The notes beneath the pieces were generated by a model. It ran no database searches and was not told the DNA's origin. It worked only from the letters and a program-made list of their open reading frames with translations. The position numbers and the translations under genes were made by a program. From positions 3,038,001-3,102,000 of the forward strand of contig JBBCGR010000003.1 in the NCBI GenBank assembly GCA_037201625.1: DNA of 64,000 nucleotides. Reading direction: 5' to 3'. This document shows, one piece after another, positions 25,216 to 34,180 of this stretch. The DNA is from JAMXLO01 sp037201625. Lineage in GTDB: Bacteria; Pseudomonadota; Alphaproteobacteria; Acetobacterales; Acetobacteraceae. Each line of letters starts with the position of its first letter. Position 1 is the first letter of the stretch.

Positions 25216-25953
25216 TCAGCCTGACAGCAACGTGAGGGCCTGGCCCGGGTCGATCCGGCCGTCGTACAGCGCGCGCCCGACGATGACGCCCTCGATGCGC
25301 GTGCCGGATGCGGCGTCGCGCAGCGCGACCAGGTCCTGCGGCCCGCCGACGCCGCCCGAGGCGATCACCGGTATCGTGCAGGCAGCGGCCAATGCGACGG
25401 TCTGCTCGATGTTGAGGCCGGCCAGCATGCCGTCGCGGCTGATGTCCGTATAGACGATTGCGGCCACACCCGCATCCTCGAAGGATTGCGCCAGCGCGCC
25501 GGCGTCGATGGTGGACGTTTCTGCCCAGCCCTCGGTCGCCACCATGCCGTCGCGCGCGTCGATCCCGACCACGATGCGGCCGGGGAAGTGCCTGCACGCC
25601 TCGCGCACCAGCGCCGGGTGCTTCACCGCGGCGCTGCCCAGGATGACGCGGCGGATGCCGGCGGCGAGCCACGCCTCGATGCCGGCCATGTCGCGGATGC
25701 CGCCGCCAAGCTGCACCGGGACGCTGACCGCCGCGAGGATCGCAGCGACCGCGGCGCCGTTCACCGGGCGGCCGGCGAAGGCGCCGTTCAGGTCCACCAC
25801 GTGCAGCCAGCCGCAGCCGGCCGCCTGCCAGGTCAGCGCCTGGCCGGCCGGATCCGACGAATAGACCGTGGCATCGTCCATCACGCCGCGCCGCAGCCGC
25901 ACGCACTGGCCGTCCTTCAGGTCGATCGCGGGATACAGCGTCAGCGCCGTCAC
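25216..25953 (-). CDS. hisA: ProFAR isomerase HisA
   Basis: 1-(5-phosphoribosyl)-5-[(5-phosphoribosylamino)methylideneamino]imidazole-4-carboxamide isomerase, 245 aa. LTLYPAIDLKDGQCVRL carries the catalytic Asp; LGGGIRDMAGIEAWLAAGI and YTDISRDGMLAG complete the half-barrel signatures. The start is a GTG at 25953 that overlaps the stop of the upstream GNAT gene (GTGA), so expression is coupled to it. A much longer frame reaching 26433 is a shadow of that GNAT gene. Confidence 0.96.
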   Translation of the reverse strand: MTALTLYPAIDLKDGQCVRLRRGVMDDATVYSSDPAGQALTWQAAGCGWLHVVDLNGAFAGRPVNGAAVAAILAAVSVPVQLGGGIRDMAGIEAWLAAGIRRVILGSAAVKHPALVREACRHFPGRIVVGIDARDGMVATEGWAETSTIDAGALAQSFEDAGVAAIVYTDISRDGMLAGLNIEQTVALAAACTIPVIASGGVGGPQDLVALRDAASGTRIEGVIVGRALYDGRIDPGQALTLLSG

Positions 25954-26516
25954 GACGCGCTCTGGCCCCGCCGCACGCGCAGCCGTTTGGAGTAGAAATA
26001 CCCGCGCACCACCTGGCCGCGCACGAAGGCGTAGTCGGGATGCACGCCCCAGCGCTCGAAGCCGAGTGATTCGTACAGGCGGATCGCCGCCTCCTGCGTC
26101 TCGCGCAGGTCGAGGTCCAGCACATGGTATCCGAGGTCGCGCGCGCGCTCCTCGACGCCGATGGTGAGCAGCCGCGCCAGGCCGTGGCCGCGGGCATAGG
26201 GCGCGATGTAGGCGTGCATCAGGTGCGCCGCGTGGCCCTGCGCCTCGTTGTTGCGCGGCGGGCGGACCAGGTGCGCGGAGCCCACCACCAGCCCGTCGAG
26301 CCGGGCGACGAACAACTCGCGCTCCGGCACCAGCAGCACGCCGCGGAAATAGGTCTCGAGCGCCATGCGGCCGGGCGGATTGACCCAGCCGAAGCCGCCG
26401 CCGTCGATGATCGCGGCCGACGTCGCCTCGCACAGCGCGTGCAGGTCGTCTTCGGTGAATTCGGTCACGCGCTCGATCAGGCGCTGTGCCGGCAGCGGCG
26501 TTACCTCGGAGGCCAT
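25950..26516 (-). CDS. GNAT-family N-acetyltransferase embedded in the his operon
   Basis: 188 aa acetyltransferase with the acetyl-CoA-binding pattern in YARGHGLARLLTIGVEERA and a following ETQEAAIRLYESLGFERWG, both typical of GNAT proteins. It sits between hisH (4 bp away) and hisA (4-bp overlap), genes that are normally adjacent. Its substrate is unknown; a small amine or histidine-pathway metabolite is possible but unsupported. Confidence 0.88.
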   Translation of the reverse strand: MASEVTPLPAQRLIERVTEFTEDDLHALCEATSAAIIDGGGFGWVNPPGRMALETYFRGVLLVPERELFVARLDGLVVGSAHLVRPPRNNEAQGHAAHLMHAYIAPYARGHGLARLLTIGVEERARDLGYHVLDLDLRETQEAAIRLYESLGFERWGVHPDYAFVRGQVVRGYFYSKRLRVRRGQSAS

Positions 26517-26520
26517 CAGG

Positions 26521-27156
26521 TCACGGCGTCCAGCGCAGGAAATTGCCCAGGATGCGGATGCCGACCTCCTGGCTCTTTTCCACGTGGAACTGCGTGCCGG
26601 CGCGATTGCCGGACGCGACCATCGCCACCACCGGTGCGCCGTAGTCGGTCATTGCGATCGCTTCCCGTGGGTTGCCGCCGAGCAGTGCGTAGCTGTGCAC
26701 GAAATACACGTGGTCACCCGGGACAAGGCCATCAAGCAGTTTATGGCTACCCGGAATGAAATCGAGCGAATTCCACCCCATCTGCGGCAGCCGCAGGCCG
26801 GGCGCCGGCATCTCGGCGATCTCGCCGGCGATCCAGCCGAAGCCCGACGTGATCTCATGCTCGAGGCCGCGTTCGGCCATGAGCTGCATGCCGACGCAGA
26901 TGCCGAGGAACGGCGTGCCGGCGACGGTGGATGTTTCGATCGCCTCCGCCATGCCGGGCACGGCGGCGAGCCCGCGCGAGCAGTCGGCGAAGGCACCCTG
27001 GCCGGGCAGCACGATCCGGTCGGCGGCGGCCACCCAGTCGGCATCCGCCGTCACGCGGACGTCCGCGCGCAGCCCGACACGCTCCGCCGCCAGCGCGAGC
27101 GCGCGGGACGCGGAGGCGAGGTTGCCGCTGCCGTAGTCGACCACCGCGACTTTCAT
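26521..27156 (-). CDS. hisH: Imidazole glycerol phosphate synthase glutaminase subunit HisH
   Basis: Class I glutamine amidotransferase, 211 aa, partner of HisF. Oxyanion region LPGQGAFADC, nucleophile cysteine in GTPFLGICVGMQLMAERG, and the catalytic histidine in VYFVHSYALLGGNP. A GAGGGGGG stretch precedes the ATG. It lies 24 bp after the DUF2628-like gene and 4 bp before the GNAT gene. Confidence 0.97.
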   Translation of the reverse strand: MKVAVVDYGSGNLASASRALALAAERVGLRADVRVTADADWVAAADRIVLPGQGAFADCSRGLAAVPGMAEAIETSTVAGTPFLGICVGMQLMAERGLEHEITSGFGWIAGEIAEMPAPGLRLPQMGWNSLDFIPGSHKLLDGLVPGDHVYFVHSYALLGGNPREAIAMTDYGAPVVAMVASGNRAGTQFHVEKSQEVGIRILGNFLRWTP

Positions 27157-27180
27157 CGCGCCCCCCTCATCGCACCCATC

Positions 27181-27558
27181 TCACCGCGCCCTTTGGGGCG
27201 GCAGGAAGCTGCCCTTCAGGTCGGGGCGCCGGTCCAGCAGGCAGGCCAGCGCCTCCAGCTCGTCGCGCGCCGCCACCACCTGGGCCAGCAGGTAGCCGCG
27301 ATGCGCCAGCGACCAGCGGCGCAGGTCGTGGCCGGACAGTCCCAGCAGCACCGCGTCCGCCGCCAGCAATGCCGCCAGCACCGCATCGTCGGCCAGTGCG
27401 ACGATGAGCACGAGGGCGACGGCGGACAGCACGGCAGCGATCCAGGCCCGGTGCACGGCAAGCCAGAGCGGCCCGAACAGCAGCGCGCCCCAACTGAATC
27501 CCTCGCGTACCAGCACCGGAGCGGCGCCGGCGCGGATATGGGCCGACCAGAACCTCAT
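27181..27558 (-). CDS. DUF2628-type small membrane protein
   Basis: About 125 aa from ATG 27558 (MRFWSAHIRAG); the in-frame codon at 27606 would overlap hisB and is less likely. It has the FSWGALLFGPLWLAVHRAW signature and two or three hydrophobic segments (about residues 23-40, 42-60 and 60-75), then a soluble C terminus. I recall this family sitting between hisB and hisH in many Acetobacteraceae and relatives. Its function is unknown. Confidence 0.78.
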   Translation of the reverse strand: MRFWSAHIRAGAAPVLVREGFSWGALLFGPLWLAVHRAWIAAVLSAVALVLIVALADDAVLAALLAADAVLLGLSGHDLRRWSLAHRGYLLAQVVAARDELEALACLLDRRPDLKGSFLPPQRAR

Positions 27559-27595
27559 GGTCCGGCGCCCGATCGCGCCCATCCGATTGCCCGCC

Positions 27596-28186
27596 TCATA
27601 GCGCACCCTTGGTCGACGGGATGGCGTCGCCGGCGCGCGGGTCGGCTTCCACCGCCATGCGCAGCGCCCGCGCCACCGACTTGAAGCAGGCCTCCGCCAC
27701 GTGGTGCGCGTTGTGGCCGCGCCGGCGGGTGATGTGCAGCGTGACCAGCGCGTTCATGGCGAAGGCGCGGAAGAATTCCTCGAAAAGCTCGGTGTCCATC
27801 TCGCCGATCTTCGGCCGCTCGAAGCTCACGTCCCACACCAGGAACGGCCGGCCCGAGATATCCACCGCCGCCTCGGCCAGCGTCTCATCCATCGGCACCA
27901 GCGCGTGGCCGAACCGGCGGATGCCCCGCTTGTCGCCGAGCGCGCGGGCGAAGGCCTGGCCCAGGACGATGCCGACATCCTCGGTGGTGTGGTGGAAGTC
28001 GATGTGCAGGTCGCCCTTCGCGTGCACCGTCAGGTCGAACAGCGCGTGGCGGGCGAGCGCGGTCAGCATGTGGTCGAGGAAGCCGATGCCGGTGGCAATC
28101 TCGCCCCGTCCCGACCCGTCGAGCGACAGGGTCAGGCTGATATCGGTTTCGGAGGTTGTCCGCGTCAGGGTGACCGTGCGGCTCAT
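27596..28186 (-). CDS. hisB: Imidazoleglycerol-phosphate dehydratase HisB
   Basis: 196 aa, monofunctional dehydratase. The manganese-site histidine motifs are GFLDHMLTALARHALFD, DFHHTTEDVGIVLGQA and ITRRRGHNAHHVAEACFK. ATG 28186 (MSRTVTLTR) is the family-standard start; the frame extending to 28333 has no support. It is the first gene of the minus-strand his cluster and is divergent from the beta-propeller gene at 28360, leaving a 173-bp shared promoter gap. Confidence 0.96.
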   Translation of the reverse strand: MSRTVTLTRTTSETDISLTLSLDGSGRGEIATGIGFLDHMLTALARHALFDLTVHAKGDLHIDFHHTTEDVGIVLGQAFARALGDKRGIRRFGHALVPMDETLAEAAVDISGRPFLVWDVSFERPKIGEMDTELFEEFFRAFAMNALVTLHITRRRGHNAHHVAEACFKSVARALRMAVEADPRAGDAIPSTKGAL

Positions 28187-28359
28187 GGGCGGTGCACTTA
28201 GCGCGCGCCGCGGCGCCGGTCCAGCGGTGCGGCACCCGGGCGCGGACCGATCGCACGGGCTCCCGTGGCCGGGGTTTCCCCCAAAGGCAATTTCTGCCGT
28301 ATCGTCGCCGCATCCCGGGCCAACCGGGATCAAAAGACAACCTAACGGGAGAACGTTCC

Positions 28360-29529
28360 ATGCCTCGTCCCCTCGCGCGCGGGATCGGCCTTGCGGCCGG
28401 CCTGCTGGTGCTGCCGACGCTTGCCCTCGATGCCGCCGCCGACCTCGCCATCTCGGCCAACGACGGCAAGGGCATGCTGGTCGACGGCGTGAATGTCGTG
28501 CCGGACAATCCGCCGGCCGACAACGTGACCATCTACGACCTGTCGGTCACGCCGCCCAAGCTGGTGGCGGAGATCAAGATGCCCACCAGCCTGGTCGGCC
28601 CGCCGCAGAGCGTCGCCATCGCCCCCGACGAATCCTTCGCGCTGGTGACCGCGGCCACCAAGCTCGATCCGGCCGACAAGAAGAAGACCGCGCTGCACAA
28701 CATCGTCAGCGTGATCGACCTGAAGGCGAACCCGCCCGCCGTCATCGCCACGCACGAGACCGGCGCCGGCGCCTCGGGAGTCGCGATCAACCCGGCCGCC
28801 ACGCTGGCGCTGGTCGCCAACCGCAACGAGGGCACCGTCTCGGTGTTCACCATCTCCGGCAAGACGCTGGCGCCGGCCGGCAAGGTCACGCTGGGCGACG
28901 CCAAGTCGGGGCCGAGCGCGGTCGGCTTCACCCCGGACGGCAAGATGGCGCTGGTCACCCGCGACGGCGACAGCAAGATCTCGGTGCTAACGGTGAACGG
29001 CACGGCGGTGGAGCCTACCAAGCGCGACATCTACGCCGGCCTGAAGCCGTATCCGCTGGGCATCAGCCCGCGCGGCGACTTCGCGGCAATCTCCAGCGTC
29101 GGCATGGGCGGCGGCGATTCGGACACGATCAGCCTGATCGACCTCAAGGCGGTGCCGCCGCGGGTGGTGGACACGATCTCGGTCGGCCAGACGCCCGAGA
29201 GCCTGACCGTGGCGCCGGACGGCAAGCACATCGTGGTCACGGTGATGAACGGCTCCAACAAGCCGCCGGGCTCGCCGTTCCTCAACCCGACCGGCCTCGC
29301 GCCGGTCTATGCGGTGGAGAACATGCGCCTGCGCAAGGTGGCGGAGGTGCCGGTCGGCAAGTGGTGCCAGGGGGCCGCCTGGAACAAGGACACCAGCCTG
29401 CTGATGGTGCAGTGCATGGTCGAGCAGGAGATCCAGCTCTTCAAGTTCGATGGCAGCAAGCTGACGCCGGCGGGCGTGCTGAAGGTGAGCGGCGGCCCGG
29501 CCGGGATCGCCACGACGCCGGTGCGCTAG
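28360..29529 (+). CDS. Exported YVTN/lactonase-type beta-propeller protein
   Basis: 389 aa with a Sec-type signal peptide (residues 1 to about 28, hydrophobic core GIGLAAGLLVLPTLALDAAA). Repeated propeller-blade signatures follow: SVAIAPDESFALVT, GVAINPAATLALVANRNEGT, AVGFTPDGKMALVTRDGDSK and SLTVAPDGKHIVVTVMNGSN. This is the seven-bladed YVTN/cytochrome-D1-like propeller of the periplasm. It carries no visible catalytic site, so it may be a binding scaffold. GGGAG lies before ATG 28360. Confidence 0.85.
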   Translation: MPRPLARGIGLAAGLLVLPTLALDAAADLAISANDGKGMLVDGVNVVPDNPPADNVTIYDLSVTPPKLVAEIKMPTSLVGPPQSVAIAPDESFALVTAATKLDPADKKKTALHNIVSVIDLKANPPAVIATHETGAGASGVAINPAATLALVANRNEGTVSVFTISGKTLAPAGKVTLGDAKSGPSAVGFTPDGKMALVTRDGDSKISVLTVNGTAVEPTKRDIYAGLKPYPLGISPRGDFAAISSVGMGGGDSDTISLIDLKAVPPRVVDTISVGQTPESLTVAPDGKHIVVTVMNGSNKPPGSPFLNPTGLAPVYAVENMRLRKVAEVPVGKWCQGAAWNKDTSLLMVQCMVEQEIQLFKFDGSKLTPAGVLKVSGGPAGIATTPVR

Positions 29530-29543
29530 AAGCTGATCCGGGG

Positions 29544-29583
29544 GCGTGATGGCCTGCTGCGGCGGCGGCGCAGGCCATCACGC
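29544..29583. terminator. Bidirectional hairpin between convergent genes
   Basis: A perfect 14-bp inverted repeat, GCGTGATGGCCTGC at 29544-29557 and GCAGGCCATCACGC at 29570-29583, with a 12-nt loop. It sits between the convergent propeller gene and MFS gene, where it could end transcription from both sides. It has no U-tract, so it may stabilise 3' ends instead. Confidence 0.65.
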
Positions 29584-29680
29584 GCCGGAGCATGGCCGGT
29601 GCGCCAGGCAGCACCGGAGATGCGCCGGCTCATGGTTCCGCCGCGCGACTCGCGCTCGACGTGATGCCACCGGGCAGCGA

Positions 29681-31072
29681 TCACGCCCGGTGGCGGCGGC
29701 GGGGGATCGACAGCAGCATCGCGACCAGCAGCGCCGCGCTGGTCGTGGACTGCGCGATGCCGAACGCATGGGCATAGGCGTCGCGTCCGGTGCCATGGTC
29801 CAGCACCGTGAAGAACAGCCCGCCGATCGCCGCGACGCTGACCGCGGCGCCGATCTGCAGCGAGGAGGTGAGCACGCCGGCGGCCACGCCCGCCTGGTGC
29901 GGCTGCACGTCGCCCAGCACCGTGTTGAACAGCCGCGGGTAGGCGATGCCCTGGCCGAAGCCCGCCACCAGCACCGCCAGCGTCACCGGCCAGGAATCGT
30001 AGCCCGCCACGATCACCGCCGCGATCGACGCGTAGCCGGCGACCTGGATCGCCATGCCGATAGTGAGCAGCCAGGGGCGCAGCCGTGCCAGCGGCGCGGT
30101 CACCAGCGGGCCCACGAACAGGCCGATGCCGTAGGGCAGGATCGCCAGCCCGGTATCCAGCGGGTCGGTGCCGTAGCCCTCCTGCTCGTAGATCGCGAAC
30201 AGCACGTAGAACGAGGTGGTGAAGAAGAACAGCGTGCCGACCAGCACGCCGCGGCGGAAGCTCGGGATCGCCATCAGGCTGAGGTCGAGCAGCGGACTGC
30301 CGCCCCGCGCCGTCACGCGGCGCTCGAAGGCGATGAACGCCGCGGCGAGCACCGGCACCGCGGCGAGCATGGCGAAGGTCCAGGCCGGCCAGCCCTGCTG
30401 GCGCCCCTCGGACAGCGGCAGCACGAGGCAGGCGAGCGTCGCCGAGATCAGCACGGCGCCGCCGATGTCGAGCCCCTGGCGGCGGCTGGCGCTGGTCTCC
30501 GGCACGATCAGCCAGGCGAGCAGCATCACCGGCAGGCCGATCGGCAGCTTGGCGAGGAACACGGTGCGCCAGCCGAGATCGAACGGGCTCCATTCCACCA
30601 GCGCCCCGCCGGAGAACTGGCCGATCGAGGCAGCGAGCCCCATCATCATGCCGTAGAAGCTGAGCGCCCTGGCGAGTTCCGCCTCGCTCGGGAACAGCGC
30701 GCGGATCGAGCCCAGCACCTGCGGTACCAGTGACGCCGCCGCCACGCCCTGCAGGACGCGGCCGATCACCAGTTCCGTGGGCGTCGCCGCCAGGCCGCAC
30801 AGCATGTTGGTGGCGACGAAGCCGGCCATGCCGATGAGGAACAGCCGGCGGCGGCCGAACAGGTCGCCGAGCCGCCCGCCGGTGATCAGGAACACCGCAT
30901 AGCTGGCGGCATAGCCGGACACGATCAGTTGCAGTTCGGCCGGCGAGGCACCGATCGAGGCATGGATCGACGGCAGGCTGACGTTGATGATGAAGAAGTC
31001 GACCGACGGCAGCAGCCCGCCCGTCAGCATGACGATGAACGCGAGCCAGCGGCCGGCGTGGGACACCGGCAT
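29681..31072 (-). CDS. DHA2-family MFS drug/metabolite exporter
   Basis: 463 aa inner-membrane proton antiporter with about 14 predicted helices, as in EmrB/QacA. The motif-A loop reads GGRLGDLFGRRRLFLIGM, and motif-C-like FLAKLPIGLPVMLLAWL follows. ATG 31072 is used; a GTG at 31093 with AGGA upstream is an alternative. No EmrA-type adaptor or TetR regulator is adjacent, so substrate and regulation are not visible. Confidence 0.92.
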   Translation of the reverse strand: MPVSHAGRWLAFIVMLTGGLLPSVDFFIINVSLPSIHASIGASPAELQLIVSGYAASYAVFLITGGRLGDLFGRRRLFLIGMAGFVATNMLCGLAATPTELVIGRVLQGVAAASLVPQVLGSIRALFPSEAELARALSFYGMMMGLAASIGQFSGGALVEWSPFDLGWRTVFLAKLPIGLPVMLLAWLIVPETSASRRQGLDIGGAVLISATLACLVLPLSEGRQQGWPAWTFAMLAAVPVLAAAFIAFERRVTARGGSPLLDLSLMAIPSFRRGVLVGTLFFFTTSFYVLFAIYEQEGYGTDPLDTGLAILPYGIGLFVGPLVTAPLARLRPWLLTIGMAIQVAGYASIAAVIVAGYDSWPVTLAVLVAGFGQGIAYPRLFNTVLGDVQPHQAGVAAGVLTSSLQIGAAVSVAAIGGLFFTVLDHGTGRDAYAHAFGIAQSTTSAALLVAMLLSIPRRRHRA

Positions 31073-31201
31073 GGCCGTCGAGATGGCTGGCACGGCGCGT
31101 TCCTGTCCGGCGGCGATGGCGAGGGAGTAGCCTTCCGTCCGGATACCGACAAGGGTGGCGGGTGCCGACAAGGGCAGCGGGGGATCGCTATACTGGCCGC
31201 G

Positions 31202-32314
31202 ATGACCGACGACCCGGCCGGATATTACGCAACGCTCGAGGTGGAGCCGACCGCGGCGCCGGAGGCGATCACCGCGGCGTTTCGCCGCAGGGTGCGGCTG
31301 CTGCATCCCGACGTGATCGGCACCGGCAGCGCGGAGGCCTTCATCCGGGTGAAGGCCGCCTACGACGTCGTGGGCGATGCCGCCCGGCGTGCCGCGTACG
31401 ACCGCGCCGCGCGTGAGGCCCGTGCGGCGCAGGCGGCGCGCGAGCTTGCGTTCACCGAGGAGGACCTGGGGCTGGAACTGGCGCCGCGTGCGCGCGGCCG
31501 CGACCTGCCGGTTGGGCTGTGGGCCGCAATCGGCGGGATCTTCTGCCTCGCGACAGTCATGGTGGTGCGCCAGTTCAACCATCCGCCGGTGCCGGCCTCA
31601 GGCGCGCTGATCCGTCCGTTCGCGCCGCCCGCCGCCGATGGCGGGGCGGTGCCGAAGCCCGAGATGCCTGCCGCGCCGGCCGGCGGCCCGACCACGCATT
31701 TCGTGCTGCCGGCCCAGGATTCCGCCGCCGTGCTCTGGCAGCGCGGCACCGCGCGCGACGCCTTTCTACCGGCCGGCCGCCTGGCGGCCTTCACGCCGGT
31801 GCGCGCGCTGCGCCTGGTCCCCGAACATGGGCTGGTCGAGATCGCCCTGGGCGACAGCGGCGATGCCTTCATCGATGCGATGCGCCTCACGCCCGGCAAC
31901 GCCGCGGCCGCGCGGCGCGCCTTCTGTGCCTACAACGCCGGACCGGCCCCGCAGAGCGGCGAAGTGCTGCGCCGCAACGGCGACGGCGCGGCGCGGGTCG
32001 AGATCAGCAACCGTGCGCCGCAGCCCGCGGTGGTGAAGCTGCGCGACACCGCCGGCCGCACCGCCGCCACGGTGTTCGTGGCACCCGGCGACCGCGCCGT
32101 CGTTGCGAACCTGCCCGACCAGCCGTACCGCCCCGACTTCGCGATCGGCGAGCTATGGAGCCGAGCCTGCAACGATTTTGCCGCCGGCACGCGGGCGCAG
32201 CGCTTCGCCGGCTTCGCCTCGCCGCAGGAGCTGTCGCCGCTGACGATTCCGCCCGGGGTTTCCGCCGTCCACGCGACGGTGGATATTCCCGATACGGTGT
32301 TCGAACGGGAATAG
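31202..32314 (+). CDS. Membrane-anchored J-domain protein
   Basis: 370 aa. The J domain (about residues 6-70) has YYATLEVEPTAAPEAIT and the DnaK-activating HPD at 35-37 (RLLHPDVIG). A single membrane helix follows at about 104-122 (GLWAAIGGIFCLATVMVV). After a Pro/Ala linker, the 220-residue C-terminal region has two repeats of a 'FxPAGRLAAF / FVAPGDRAVV' kind and cysteines at FCAYN and RACND. With the J domain in the cytosol, the C-terminal part would be periplasmic. I do not recognise that domain. It is divergent from the MFS gene and 10 bp before the next gene. Confidence 0.82.
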   Translation: MTDDPAGYYATLEVEPTAAPEAITAAFRRRVRLLHPDVIGTGSAEAFIRVKAAYDVVGDAARRAAYDRAAREARAAQAARELAFTEEDLGLELAPRARGRDLPVGLWAAIGGIFCLATVMVVRQFNHPPVPASGALIRPFAPPAADGGAVPKPEMPAAPAGGPTTHFVLPAQDSAAVLWQRGTARDAFLPAGRLAAFTPVRALRLVPEHGLVEIALGDSGDAFIDAMRLTPGNAAAARRAFCAYNAGPAPQSGEVLRRNGDGAARVEISNRAPQPAVVKLRDTAGRTAATVFVAPGDRAVVANLPDQPYRPDFAIGELWSRACNDFAAGTRAQRFAGFASPQELSPLTIPPGVSAVHATVDIPDTVFERE

Positions 32315-32324
32315 GGGACCGACG

Positions 32325-33248
32325 ATGGCGATCACGCTCCAGGAGTCATTGCGCGGCCTGTTCTATGCGCCGTTCTACGTGGCGCTGGCGCGCGACGCCT
32401 ATGCCCAGGAGGGCGTGGAGATCCGCTTCGTCAGTTCGCCGACGCCCGGCGATGCGGGGCGCAACGTGATGGCCGGCGTGGTCGACGTGAGCTGGGGCGG
32501 CCCGATGCGCGTGGTGGAGACCTACCAGGAATCGCCGGGTTGCGACCTGGTGTGCTTCGCCGAGGTGGTGACGCGCGATCCGTTCCTGCTGCTCGGGCGG
32601 GAGCGGCGGCCCCGCTTCGCGCTGCGCGACCTGCTGGACTGCCGCATCGCGACCGTCAGCGAGGTGCCGACGCCGTGGCTGTGCCTGCAGCACGACCTGC
32701 GGCTCGCCGGCCTCGATCCCGCCGCGCTGGACCGCGTCGCCGATCGCAGCATGGCCGACAATGCCGAGGCGCTGCGGCGCGGCGAGGTGGACGTGGTGCA
32801 GGTGTTCGAGCCCTATGCCGCGGGGCTGGAAGCCGATGGTGCGGGGCATGTGTGGTACGCGCAGGCGAGCCGCGGCCCGACCTCCTACACCACGTTCTAT
32901 GCGCGACGCGGCCTGCTGGCGGAGCGCCGGGAGGAACTGCATCGCATGGTGCGCGCGCTGCACCGGACGCAGAAATGGATTGCCGGCGCCACTCCGGCCG
33001 CGATCGCCGAGGCGATCACGCAGTTCTTCCCCGACGTGCCCGACGCTCTGCTGACCGCGGCCTGCGCGCGCTACCAGCGGCTGGGCATCTGGGGGAAGGA
33101 TCCGCATCTGCCGCGTGGCGGCTACGACCGGCTGCTGGCCGGCCTGGTCTCCGGCGGCCTGGTCTCGCCCGGCACGCCGTACGAGGTCGCGGTCGACAAC
33201 AGCATCGCCGATGCCGTCACGGCGGAGAACCCGCCGGCCCTGCAATAG
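32325..33248 (+). CDS. NMT1/ThiY-like substrate-binding protein without signal peptide
   Basis: 307 aa with the type 2 periplasmic-binding fold seen in taurine/nitrate/thiamine-precursor transport proteins: RGLFYAPFYVALARDAYAQE at the N terminus, then VDVSWGGPMRVVE and DLLDCRIATVSEVPTPWLC. No signal peptide or lipobox is present; the mature domain starts at residue 3, so the protein appears cytoplasmic unless the start is mis-set. Some family members are enzymes or ligand sensors. No permease or ATPase is adjacent. An alpha/beta hydrolase follows 36 bp later. Confidence 0.82.
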   Translation: MAITLQESLRGLFYAPFYVALARDAYAQEGVEIRFVSSPTPGDAGRNVMAGVVDVSWGGPMRVVETYQESPGCDLVCFAEVVTRDPFLLLGRERRPRFALRDLLDCRIATVSEVPTPWLCLQHDLRLAGLDPAALDRVADRSMADNAEALRRGEVDVVQVFEPYAAGLEADGAGHVWYAQASRGPTSYTTFYARRGLLAERREELHRMVRALHRTQKWIAGATPAAIAEAITQFFPDVPDALLTAACARYQRLGIWGKDPHLPRGGYDRLLAGLVSGGLVSPGTPYEVAVDNSIADAVTAENPPALQ

Positions 33249-33284
33249 ATCCATCGGCACCGCAGTCAATCCGAGGGGAACGAG

Positions 33285-34166
33285 ATGCCACACGCCACGA
33301 CGGACGATGGGGTGAAGCTCTACTACGAGGAGACCGGCGCGGGCCGCCCGGTGATCTTCGTGCACGAATATGCCGGCGACTACCGGAGCTGGGAGCCGCA
33401 GATGCGCCACTTCGGCCAGCGCTACCGGGCGATCACCTACAACGCGCGGGGCTATCCGCCGTCGGACGTGCCGGAGGACGTGGCCAGGTATTCGCAGGCG
33501 CGCGCGGCGGACGACATCGCCTCGGTGCTCGATCATCTGGGGATCGACAAGGCGCACATCGTGGGCCTGTCGATGGGCGGCTTCGCCACGCTGCATTTCG
33601 GCTTCCGCCATCCCGGGCGCGCGCTGTCGCTGTGCGTCGCCGGCTGCGGCTATGGCGCCGAGCCGGGCCAGACCGGGCGCTTCCGCGCCGAAGCCGAGAC
33701 GATCGCGGCCTTCATCCTCGAGCAGGGGATGGAGGTGTTCGCCGCGAAGTATGCCTACGGCCCCACGCGCGTGCAGTTCGAGAACAAGGACCCGCGCGGC
33801 TTCGCCGAGTTCAAGCAGATGCTGGCGGAGCACTCGGCGCTCGGTGCGCGCAACACGCAGTTGGGCGTGCAGCGCGAACGGCCGTCGCTGTACGACCTCA
33901 TCGATCAGATGAAGGCGCTGAGCCTGCCCACGCTGGTGCTGACCGGCGATGAGGACTGGCCGTGCCTGGCGCCGGCGCTGCTGATGAAGCAGACGATCGC
34001 CAGTGCCGCCCTGTCGGTCATGCCGAACTGCGGGCACGCCATCAACATCGAGGATCCCGACGAGTTCAACCGCATCGTCGGCGGCTTCATCGCCCAGGTC
34101 GACGCCGGACGGTGGCCGCTGCGCGACCCTCGCGCCGTGTCGGCCTCGATCACCGGGATGCGGTAA
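33285..34166 (+). CDS. Alpha/beta-fold hydrolase
   Basis: 293 aa. Catalytic Ser in HIVGLSMGGFATLHFG, a probable acid near TGDEDWPCLAP and the His in MPNCGHAINIEDPDEFN. The N terminus reads DDGVKLYYEETGAGRPVIFV with the oxyanion strand FVHEYAGDYRSW, as in dienelactone or epoxide/ester hydrolases. It is probably co-transcribed with the substrate-binding protein upstream. The REP-like element at 34181 follows directly after its stop. Confidence 0.9.
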   Translation: MPHATTDDGVKLYYEETGAGRPVIFVHEYAGDYRSWEPQMRHFGQRYRAITYNARGYPPSDVPEDVARYSQARAADDIASVLDHLGIDKAHIVGLSMGGFATLHFGFRHPGRALSLCVAGCGYGAEPGQTGRFRAEAETIAAFILEQGMEVFAAKYAYGPTRVQFENKDPRGFAEFKQMLAEHSALGARNTQLGVQRERPSLYDLIDQMKALSLPTLVLTGDEDWPCLAPALLMKQTIASAALSVMPNCGHAINIEDPDEFNRIVGGFIAQVDAGRWPLRDPRAVSASITGMR

Positions 34167-34180
34167 CGCCGCCGCCGCTG

